Positions 6,970-12,440 of a stretch of DNA of 13,082 nt are shown piece by piece. This DNA comes from T1Sed10-7 sp046540855. GTDB lineage: Bacteria > Actinomycetota > Nitriliruptoria > Nitriliruptorales > Nitriliruptoraceae. Within the stretch, counting starts at the first letter, position 1; every line of letters begins with the position of its first letter. Made by a program: the position numbers and the translations under genes. The stretch spans positions 1 to 13,082 of the forward strand of contig JBKHEJ010000063.1 in the NCBI GenBank assembly GCA_046540855.1. The letters are read 5' to 3'. The notes beneath the pieces are model-generated. The model was not told the DNA's origin. It was given only the letters and a program-made list of their open reading frames with translations, and did no database searches.

Positions 6970-7140
6970 TCAGCGCCTGCCGAACAGCCGGGACAGCAGA
7001 CCGCCGCCCACGACGCGCTCGGCGTCGGAGCAGGTGCACTGCTCGTCGCGTGGGACACGAGCCATGACCTGCTGGACGTGGTTGCCGCAGCCGGACCAGG
7101 TGGTCTTGCTGCAGGTGCGACAGGTCGCGGGACGGCACAT
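6970..7140 (-). CDS. Small Cys-rich, probably zinc-binding protein (56 aa)
   Basis: This short gene encodes 56 aa. The N-terminal 37 residues hold six Cys and one His: C2, C7, C10 (CRTC), C18, H21 (CGNH), C35 and C37 (CTC). The spacing suggests a zinc-ribbon-like metal site. The C-terminus, GGGLLSRLFGRR, is basic and amphipathic. A strong ribosome binding site, GAGGAGGA on its strand (plus 7147-7154), sits 6 nt before the ATG at 7140. I recall similar small proteins beginning MCRxxTC.TC.KTTWxGCG in actinobacteria, annotated as hypothetical. It lies 40 bp downstream of lgt on the same strand, so the two are probably cotranscribed. Function is unknown; metal binding is inferred from the Cys pattern. 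Confidence 0.82.
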   Translation of the reverse strand: MCRPATCRTCSKTTWSGCGNHVQQVMARVPRDEQCTCSDAERVVGGGLLSRLFGRR

Positions 7141-7180
7141 TGGAGCTCCTCCTCGTAACGGCAGAGCGGTGGGTGGCTGG
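7141..7180 (-). promoter_or_regulatory. lgt to small-gene junction with strong ribosome binding site
   Basis: The 40-bp gap carries GAGGAGGA (plus 7147-7154 read on the minus strand), the best Shine-Dalgarno match in the window, which decides the start of the 56-aa gene. No terminator is visible, supporting an lgt plus small-gene operon. Confidence 0.7.
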
Positions 7181-8050
7181 TCAGCGCTCGTCCGCGGGCT
7201 GGTCCTCGTCGATGCGCTCGGCGGGCCCGTGGCGTTCCCACCAGATGAGCCCGACGACGCCGATGATCACGACCAGCAGCGCGATCCAGTTGTTGCGGGA
7301 CAGGCCCGCGAAGCGCCACTCGGTGTCGATGCGCAGCGCCTCGATCCAGCCGCGGCCGATGCCGTAGCCGATCAGGTAGACGAACAGCAGCGAGCCGCGC
7401 CGCTTGAGGACCCGCGCACGTTCGAGCAGCAGGATCACCACGACCAGCGTGGCGTTCCAGAGCGACTCGTACAGGAAGGTGGGGTGGAAGGTCGTGCCGG
7501 GGGGGTAGCCCGCGCCCTCGGCGATGCGATCCTCCACCTGCAGCGCCCACGGCAGGTCGGTGGGCCGGCCGAACAGCTCCTGGTTGAAGTAGTTCCCCCA
7601 CCGGCCGATGGCCTGGGCCAGCGGTAGCGCGGGGGCGAGCGCGTCCATGAAGGCCGGGATGGTGGCCTGCTTCGCACGCAGGTAGAGCAGCACCGCCAGC
7701 GTCCCGCCGACGAGCCCACCGAAGAACGCGAGCCCGCCCTGCCAGATCGCCAGGATGTCACCCGGCCGTTCGATGTAGGCGGCGCCGTGGGCACCCTCGG
7801 AGAGGAACCGCGGGATGATGTACCCGATGCGCGCCCCGAGGAAGCCGCCGACGAGGGCGAGCAGCCCGGCCTTCTCCGCGGTGTCGGGGTCGCCGCCGAA
7901 CCGCGCGTACCGGCGTACGGTGAGCTGGAGCGCCAGGAACGCCCCCACCGCGATGACGAGCCCGTAGAAGCGCACGTCGAGAGGTCCGAGCTCGATCCCG
8001 CTGATGGGCGGGATCGGCAGCTGGGCGAGCGGGAGCAGGATCGAGGGCAC
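7181..8050 (-). CDS. lgt: Prolipoprotein diacylglyceryl transferase
   Basis: Lgt attaches diacylglycerol from phosphatidylglycerol to the lipobox cysteine of prolipoproteins, in the cytoplasmic membrane. The 289-aa product has the expected hydrophobic helices (around residues 27-45, 61-80, 97-124, 135-150, 196-210, 219-233 and 254-271). It has the family signature GRWGNYFNQELFGRP at 149-163 and the conserved GRGWIEALR (Arg233, Glu237). RFYGLVIA near residue 27 carries the conserved Tyr. The E. coli SFHGG histidine (His103) is Phe110 here (AFFGG), a position that appears variable outside proteobacteria. The start is GTG at 8050 with only a weak AAGG upstream, so it could be slightly misplaced. 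The acidic tail IDEDQPADER is cytosolic by length. Confidence 0.94.
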   Translation of the reverse strand: MPSILLPLAQLPIPPISGIELGPLDVRFYGLVIAVGAFLALQLTVRRYARFGGDPDTAEKAGLLALVGGFLGARIGYIIPRFLSEGAHGAAYIERPGDILAIWQGGLAFFGGLVGGTLAVLLYLRAKQATIPAFMDALAPALPLAQAIGRWGNYFNQELFGRPTDLPWALQVEDRIAEGAGYPPGTTFHPTFLYESLWNATLVVVILLLERARVLKRRGSLLFVYLIGYGIGRGWIEALRIDTEWRFAGLSRNNWIALLVVIIGVVGLIWWERHGPAERIDEDQPADER

Positions 8051-8082
8051 GCGGCGAGCCTTGCGTCGGGCCGGAGGTCCGG

Positions 8083-8100
8083 GGGTCGTTCGGGTCGTTC
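8083..8100 (+). repeat. 9-bp perfect tandem repeat
   Basis: GGGTCGTTC occurs twice in direct succession (8083-8091 and 8092-8100), about 33 bp upstream of the lgt start. The role is unknown; it could be slippage or a direct-repeat protein site. Confidence 0.6.
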
Positions 8101-8147
8101 CCGCCGGCTGGGGGTGACGCCGCCGGACGGTAGCGCCGCCTGCAACG

Positions 8148-8161
8148 CGGGCTCGAGCCCG
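8148..8161. promoter_or_regulatory. 14-bp perfect palindrome
   Basis: CGGGCTCGAGCCCG is a perfect palindrome near the middle of the divergent region, as a dimeric regulator's operator would be. There is no loop, so it is better seen as a DNA site than an RNA hairpin. No regulator gene is adjacent, so the assignment is tentative. Confidence 0.4.
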
Positions 8162-8229
8162 GTCCTTCCCGTGGAGGTCGCAGAGCGCACGCGGTGGCGG
8201 CGGGTCTCCCCGGTCACGTCCGCCCCGAA

Positions 8230-8255
8230 CTCGTAGCCTGGCCTCGTAGCCTGGA
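8230..8255 (+). repeat. 13-bp tandem repeat with two TAGCCT elements
   Basis: CTCGTAGCCTGG is repeated with a 13-bp period (8230-8241 and 8243-8254). Each copy contains TAGCCT, which fits the actinobacterial -10 pattern TAnnnT, 58 and 45 nt before the DUF2254 start. No -35 element is clear. It is either a duplicated promoter core or a simple duplication. Confidence 0.45.
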
Positions 8256-8259
8256 GGAG

Positions 8260-8281
8260 GGCCGTCGGGTGCCCGACGGCC
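8260..8281 (+). promoter_or_regulatory. Hairpin abutting the DUF2254 ribosome binding site
   Basis: GCCGTCGGG (8261-8269) and CCCGACGGC (8272-8280) form a perfect stem that gains one more G-C pair outside (8260/8281), with a very short loop. The Shine-Dalgarno AGGAGGG at 8284-8290 begins 2 nt after the stem and GTG follows at 8297. It would lie in the 5' UTR and could tune translation or mRNA stability. Confidence 0.5.
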
Positions 8282-8296
8282 TCAGGAGGGACCGAG

Positions 8297-9643
8297 GTGG
8301 AGTTGACGGTTCGGCTACGCGGCTGGTGGGACGACCTGCGGGACTCGCTCTGGCTCATCCCGACGGTGACCGTGCTGCTCGCCGCTGGCCTGGCCCCGCT
8401 GCTCGCGCGGCTCGAGCCGCTGCCGAGCTGGCTGCCCGCTGGCGTGGTGTTCGCCGGTACCTCCGACGGGGCCCGGGAGATCCTCTCCACGCTCGCCGGT
8501 GCCATCATCACCGTGGTCGGGCTGGTCTTCTCCCTCACCGTCGTGGCCCTGCAGATGGCGGCCTCGCAGTACACCCCCCGGCTGCTGCGGACCTTCCTCC
8601 GGGACCGGCGTGTCCAGCTGGTGCTCAGTGGGATGGTCGGCTCCGCGGTCTACGCCGTCGGCGTCCTGCGCCTGGTCCGGACCGCGGGCGAGGGGGTCGA
8701 GCCCTTCGTCCCGCGCCTGGCGGTCACCGTGGCGCTGCTGCTCGCGCTGGCCGCGGTGGGGCTGCTGCTCTTCTTCCTCCACCACGTGACCCAGCACCTG
8801 CGCGTCGACGTGGTCATGACGGAGATCGTCCGCTACTCGGTGCGCGAGCTCGGCAAGGTGCCCAGCGAGCGGGAGACCCTGCCGGATCGGACCGCCCCCG
8901 ATCCACCCGAGCACGCCATCCCGCTCTGGGCCCGACGGCAGGGCTACCTGCAGCTCGTCGACCTGTGGAGGTTCGCCGAGGAAGCCCGGCGGGCGGGGTT
9001 GCGGATCCGTCTCAGACCGACGCTCGGGCAGTGGGTGACGGAGGGGACGACCCTGGCCTGGGCCTGGGGTGAGGAGGAGGGCGCCGGACCGGGTGACCGC
9101 GACGCGGCCGCGGCGTTGGTCCACCGCCACCTGCACCTCGGCAGCGACCGGACCGAGTCCACCGACCTCGCCTTCGGCCTGCGGCAACTGCAGGACGTCG
9201 CCACCCGCGCGCTCTCGCCCGGGGTCAACGATCCGACGACGGCGGTGCTGGCCGTGACGCAGATGTCCGCGCTGCTGTGCCGGTACACCGCCCACCCCCT
9301 CGGCGACGACGTGATCGAGGACGATGACGGCCGGCTCCGCGTCGCCGTGCCCCGCCCGGGGTTCGGGGCCCTGCTCGAGCTGGCCGTCGGAGCGACCCGG
9401 CGCTACGGCCGGGAGGACCCGGAGGTCCTGATCGCGCTGGTCACGATGCTCCTCGACCTCGCCGAGCACGTGGCGGAGAGCGCCCCCCGGCTGGAGGAGG
9501 TCGGGTCCCAGCTCGACCGCATCCTGGCGAGCGCCGAGCTGAGCGACCCCACCGACCGTGCGCGGCTGGACCGGGTCGCCGGCCTGGCACGCGCCACGAT
9601 GCAGCGCGGGAGTCGCGTCGCCACGGTCACCGAGGCGGGCTGA
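8297..9643 (+). CDS. DUF2254 integral membrane protein
   Basis: The 448-aa product belongs to the DUF2254 family of predicted membrane proteins with no established function. Hydrophobic segments lie at about 18-36, 63-88, 106-127 and 141-161. They are followed by a soluble C-terminal part of ~285 residues. Family signatures are FSLTVVALQMAASQYTPRL with SQYTPRLLRTFLRDR (90-104) and, in the soluble part, ALSPGVNDPTTAV (305-317). The GTG at 8297 has an excellent AGGAGGG site 6 nt upstream. The last 17 bp overlap the end of the acetyltransferase gene on the other strand. There is no lipobox and no link to lgt beyond adjacency. Confidence 0.88.
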   Translation: MELTVRLRGWWDDLRDSLWLIPTVTVLLAAGLAPLLARLEPLPSWLPAGVVFAGTSDGAREILSTLAGAIITVVGLVFSLTVVALQMAASQYTPRLLRTFLRDRRVQLVLSGMVGSAVYAVGVLRLVRTAGEGVEPFVPRLAVTVALLLALAAVGLLLFFLHHVTQHLRVDVVMTEIVRYSVRELGKVPSERETLPDRTAPDPPEHAIPLWARRQGYLQLVDLWRFAEEARRAGLRIRLRPTLGQWVTEGTTLAWAWGEEEGAGPGDRDAAAALVHRHLHLGSDRTESTDLAFGLRQLQDVATRALSPGVNDPTTAVLAVTQMSALLCRYTAHPLGDDVIEDDDGRLRVAVPRPGFGALLELAVGATRRYGREDPEVLIALVTMLLDLAEHVAESAPRLEEVGSQLDRILASAELSDPTDRARLDRVAGLARATMQRGSRVATVTEAG

Positions 9644-10550
9644 GCTCCCGGATCCCGCCGCGCTCGGCGAGCACGTACCAGCCGTCCCGGGTCAGGCCGC
9701 TCACCCGCGCGCCCGCACCCAGTCCCTCCCCGAGGGTGGCACGCACCGCGTGGATCCAGGTCAGCGCCAGCTGCGGGTCCTCGGCACGCGTGGCGGCGAG
9801 GTCGCGTGGTATCCGGACGAGCCGTCGGGGTGCCCGGGTGGTTCGTGGCAGCGGCTCCCCGTCCTGCCCGATGTCGAGCGCCACCTCGGCACCTGCCGCC
9901 TGGAGCGCAGCGACGTCGGGCGTGGCGGCGCGCCCCGCGGCGGCGGACCGCACCCGTGGTGCACCGACGTCCCAGACCAGCACGAGGCGGTCGGTGGGCA
10001 GGGCGGGCTGGCCGGGGCCGTGGGTCGGGCCGTACAGGTCCACCTCGTAGCCCGCCGTCCCAGCACCGAGCACCGCGAGGCTGAGGACGGCGTCGCGTCG
10101 GACCAGGGGGTCGATCGTCCACCGCAGCGTCGCGATGCCGTGCTCCACCGCCCAGGCGCGCAGCGCCCAGGCCAGCGTGCGGCCGAGCCCGCGCCCCTGA
10201 TCCCCCGCTCGGACCGCGAGCACGTGGGTGTGCAGGCTGCCCTCACCGGTGCCCGGGTCGCGGCCGAGCCATCCCGCGGCCGCCGCCACGGCCTCGCCGC
10301 CCGCTGTCCCGCGGGCCACGAGCACGGGGCAGCCGCTGTGGGCGAGCGCGAGCAGCGTGTCGGGTTCCAGCGGTCGCGCCCCGGCCAGGGTGGGCCGGTA
10401 GGCATCCTGGATCAGGTCGGCGACGGCTCTCGCCTCGGCCGGCTCCCGCAGCTCCACGACCGAGACGCCGAGGCGGTCGGCGTGGCTCGCGGCGGTGCGC
10501 CGGGCCTCGGCGTGCAGGGCATCGTGGTCCGGTCCTGGGGCGAGGTGCAC
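9627..10550 (-). CDS. GNAT-family acetyltransferase, COG3375-like
   Basis: The 307-aa product has an N-terminal GNAT domain. The acetyl-CoA loop QGRGLG is at 118-123, after LHTHVLAVR (strand 4) and before a long helix. LRWTIDPLVRRDAVLSLAVLGA (142-163), DLYG and LPTDRLVLVWDV are the sequence pattern I associate with the COG3375 group of predicted acetyltransferases, whose substrate is unknown. About 110 residues after the GNAT domain have no domain I can name and may hold the substrate-side half. The GTG at 10550 is supported by AGGAGCCAGGA just upstream on its strand. It is divergent from the leu leader region and overlaps the DUF2254 gene end by 17 bp. Confidence 0.82.
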   Translation of the reverse strand: MHLAPGPDHDALHAEARRTAASHADRLGVSVVELREPAEARAVADLIQDAYRPTLAGARPLEPDTLLALAHSGCPVLVARGTAGGEAVAAAAGWLGRDPGTGEGSLHTHVLAVRAGDQGRGLGRTLAWALRAWAVEHGIATLRWTIDPLVRRDAVLSLAVLGAGTAGYEVDLYGPTHGPGQPALPTDRLVLVWDVGAPRVRSAAAGRAATPDVAALQAAGAEVALDIGQDGEPLPRTTRAPRRLVRIPRDLAATRAEDPQLALTWIHAVRATLGEGLGAGARVSGLTRDGWYVLAERGGIRELSPPR

Positions 10551-10663
10551 GGGTCCTGGCTCCTGACGTGCGACGGTCAGTCAGCGGGCGCGCGCGGTCC
10601 GGGGACGTGCCGGCGCGAGCGGGGTCCTGGCCTTGCGCCCGCACACCCGAGCTGGCCTCGTGC

Positions 10664-10693
10664 TTGCGCCGCGGGCGTGCGGACGGCCATACT
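10664..10693 (+). promoter_or_regulatory. Candidate promoter of the leu leader / leuCD operon
   Basis: TTGCGC (10664-10669; 4 of 6 to TTGACA) and CATACT (10688-10693; 4 of 6 to TATAAT) are 18 bp apart. The only AT-richer hexamer in the area lies here. The expected transcription start, 7-9 nt after the -10, falls on or next to the ATG at 10702, so the transcript would be leaderless. Confidence 0.5.
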
Positions 10694-10701
10694 GCCCCAC
10701 C

Positions 10702-10809
10702 ATGCGCGACGTCTCCAGCCCCGTTCTCGATCCGGCCGACGCCGGTCGCGGGTTGCTGCACGCGCTCCAGGCCCTCATCGCGGGCCTCCTCCTGCTCGCC
10801 CTGCGGTGA
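10702..10809 (+). CDS. Candidate leucine leader peptide (leuL-like), 35 aa
   Basis: The mini-ORF runs from ATG at 10702 to TGA at 10807-10809 and encodes 35 residues, 10 of them Leu (9, 18, 19, 22, 25, 29-32, 34). Residues 28-34 read GLLLLAL, with four successive Leu codons CTC CTC CTG CTC at 10786-10797. The E. coli leuL peptide has the same GLLLL core, though no homology is claimed. No Shine-Dalgarno precedes the ATG, but a -10-like CATACT ends 8 nt before it, so translation would be leaderless. By inference, ribosome stalling at the Leu run when charged tRNA-Leu is scarce would change folding of the RNA before leuC. The alternative is a chance short frame: GC-rich sequence is prone to Leu/Ala-rich frames. 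Confidence 0.6.
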   Translation: MRDVSSPVLDPADAGRGLLHALQALIAGLLLLALR

Positions 10810-10933
10810 GGCCGCGGCGTCGTCCTGCCCCTCGATGACGGCGACGCGGAGCGCACCACCGGGGACCGCGAGGACGACCACGGCTGCCGCTGCCGGTGCT
10901 GCTCGGGCGCGTCGGCCGCCACTGCCGCCGAGC
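10783..10933 (+). promoter_or_regulatory. Candidate attenuator: mutually exclusive RNA stems before leuC
   Basis: Stem A: GGCCTC (10783-10788) with GAGGCC (10808-10813), enclosing the Leu codons. Stem B: CCGCGGCGTCGTC (10812-10824) with GACGGCGACGCGG (10837-10849), 12 pairs with one G.A mismatch and a 12-nt loop. Stem C: GTCGTCCT (10819-10826) with AGGACGAC (10871-10878), 8 perfect pairs. Stem D: 10854-10862 with 10893-10901, one mismatch. Stem E: GCTCGG-G-CG (10901-10909) with CGCCGAGC (10926-10933), ending 11 nt before the leuC ribosome binding site. A, B and C share bases and exclude one another. No T-run follows stem E, so control could be Rho-type, a terminator without a T-tract, or translational. 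Confidence 0.5.
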
Positions 10934-10956
10934 CACGTCACGTCAGGAACCACGCC

Positions 10957-12375
10957 ATGCCGAAGACGATCGTCGAGAAGATCTGGGAGCGCAACCTCGT
11001 CCGCGCGGGCGAGGGGGTGCCCGACCTGCTCTACGTCGACCTCCACCTCGTCCACGAGGTCACCTCACCTCAGGCCTTCGACGGTCTTCGGCAGGCGGGT
11101 CGCCCGGTGCGCCGGCCCGACCGGACGCTGGCGACGATGGACCACAACGTGCCGACCGACCCGCGGCAGACCTCGGGCGAGGTCCCGATCGCCGATGAGC
11201 TGTCGGCCGCGCAGATCGAGGCGCTCAGGCGCAACTGCGCCGACTTCGGCATCAAGCTGTTCGAGATGGGCAGCCGCAACCAGGGCATCGTGCACATCAT
11301 CGGTCCGGAGCTCGGGCTGACCCAGCCGGGCGCGGTGATCGTGTGCGGCGACTCGCACACCGCCACCCACGGGGCCTTCGGGGCGCTGGCCTTCGGGATC
11401 GGCACCTCCGAGGTCGAGCACGTCCTGGCCACGCAGACCCTGCCGCAGCGCATGCCGCGCACGCTCGCGATCGAGGTGGACGGTCCCCTGCCGAAGGGCA
11501 CGGTCGCCAAGGACCTCATCCTGCACATCCTCAGCGTCATCGGCGTCGACGGCGGGACCGGCCACGTGATCGAGTACCGCGGTGAGGCCATCCGGGAGCT
11601 GTCGATGGAGGGCCGGATGACCATCTGCAACATGTCGATCGAGGGCGGTGCCCGCGCCGGGCTCATCTCCCCGGACGAGACCACCTTCGCCTACCTGAAG
11701 GACAAGCTGTTCGCGCCGAAGGGCGCTGACTGGGACGAGGCCATCGAGGTCTGGCGTTCGCTGGCGACCGACGAGGGCGCGAGCTTCGACCGCACCGTCC
11801 GGATCGACGCCGCCGCGGTGGCGCCGACCGTGACCTGGGGGACGACCCCGGCGCAGAGCATCCGGATCGGCGAGCGCATCCCGACGCTCGCCGACGCCCC
11901 GGATGAGGGCACCGCCCGGCAGTGGCAGCGCGCCTTCGACTACATGGGCATCTCCGGCGGCGAGGCGCTCGGCGACCTGAAGCTCGACAAGGTGTTCATC
12001 GGCTCCTGCACGAACGGGCGCATCGAGGACCTGCGCGCGGTCGCCGAGGTGGTCCGGGGCCGCAAGGTCGCCGACGGCATCGAGGTCATGGTCGTCCCGG
12101 GCTCCGGGCTCGTGAAGGCCGCCGCCGAGGCCGAGGGCATCGCGGACATCCTCATCGACGCCGGCATGGACTGGCGGGACCCGGGGTGCTCGATGTGCTT
12201 AGGGATGAACCCCGACCAGCTCGCCCCCGGCGAGCGCGCGGTGTCCACCTCCAACCGCAACTTCGAGGGCCGGCAGGGGTTCAAGGGCCGCACCCACCTC
12301 GTGTCCCCGGCGATGGCCGCTGCGGCCGCGGTCGAGGGCCGCATCGTCGACGTGCGCGAGCTGTTCCCCCGCTGA
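10957..12375 (+). CDS. leuC: 3-isopropylmalate dehydratase, large subunit
   Basis: LeuC with LeuD isomerises 2-isopropylmalate to 3-isopropylmalate in leucine synthesis. The 472-aa product is of standard length. The three [4Fe-4S] ligands are Cys351 in GSCTNGR and Cys411 and Cys414 in CSMCLGMN (E. coli 347/407/410). VDLHLVHEVTSPQAF, MDHNVPT and GDSHTATHGAFGALAFGIGTSEVEHV are further aconitase-family signatures, and the C-terminus has STSNRNFEGRQG. The ATG at 10957 has AGGA at 10945-10948. The codon after Cys414 is TTA (12199-12201), the only TTA in frame that I find in the window. Regulation is probably by the leucine attenuator proposed upstream. Confidence 0.97.
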   Translation: MPKTIVEKIWERNLVRAGEGVPDLLYVDLHLVHEVTSPQAFDGLRQAGRPVRRPDRTLATMDHNVPTDPRQTSGEVPIADELSAAQIEALRRNCADFGIKLFEMGSRNQGIVHIIGPELGLTQPGAVIVCGDSHTATHGAFGALAFGIGTSEVEHVLATQTLPQRMPRTLAIEVDGPLPKGTVAKDLILHILSVIGVDGGTGHVIEYRGEAIRELSMEGRMTICNMSIEGGARAGLISPDETTFAYLKDKLFAPKGADWDEAIEVWRSLATDEGASFDRTVRIDAAAVAPTVTWGTTPAQSIRIGERIPTLADAPDEGTARQWQRAFDYMGISGGEALGDLKLDKVFIGSCTNGRIEDLRAVAEVVRGRKVADGIEVMVVPGSGLVKAAAEAEGIADILIDAGMDWRDPGCSMCLGMNPDQLAPGERAVSTSNRNFEGRQGFKGRTHLVSPAMAAAAAVEGRIVDVRELFPR

Positions 12376-12440
12376 TCCCACCCCCGCCGCCGCGGCCGCC
12401 AGCCACCCCGCCGCCCGCACCGCACCGCGAGGAGCCCACC

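Larger units (their letters stand above)
8051..8296. promoter_or_regulatory. Divergent intergenic region, lgt / DUF2254
   Basis: This 246-bp gap holds the promoters of lgt (minus) and the DUF2254 gene (plus). It contains a 9-bp tandem repeat (8083-8100), a 14-bp palindrome (8148-8161), a 13-bp tandem repeat carrying TAGCCT twice (8230-8255), and a hairpin next to the DUF2254 ribosome binding site (8260-8281). A minus-strand TACCGT (plus 8127-8132) is a possible -10 for lgt. I see no gene here. Confidence 0.6.
10551..10956. promoter_or_regulatory. 406-bp leader region between the GNAT gene and leuC
   Basis: Apart from a 35-codon leucine-rich mini-ORF (10702-10809), I find no recognisable protein in any frame of this stretch. 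It holds a promoter-like pair at 10664-10693, the mini-ORF, and a series of stems downstream of it, then the leuC ribosome binding site AGGA at 10945-10948. The layout (promoter, Leu-rich peptide, alternative stems, leu gene) is that of an amino-acid attenuator. The GNAT promoter must also lie here, on the minus strand, but I cannot place it. Confidence 0.65.

Noticed and set aside
8141..8180. tRNA-like T-arm: GGGCTCGAGCCC followed by GGTCC
   Set aside because: The loop has C where T54 is expected, the T-stem pairs only two bases in the tRNA register, and no matching 5' acceptor or anticodon arm is found upstream. It is better explained as a simple palindrome.
10243..11055. Long minus-strand open frame across the leuC leader region
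   Set aside because: The translation is low-complexity and matches no family I know. It overlaps the GNAT and leuC genes, typical of antisense frames in GC-rich DNA.
12376..12440. C-rich leuC-leuD gap as a rut site or a coding extension of leuD
   Set aside because: C-richness with few purines is general for the gaps in this window (for example 2101-2139), so it does not stand out as a rut site. The in-frame extension of leuD is not conserved-looking, and GAGGAG fixes the ATG at 12441.
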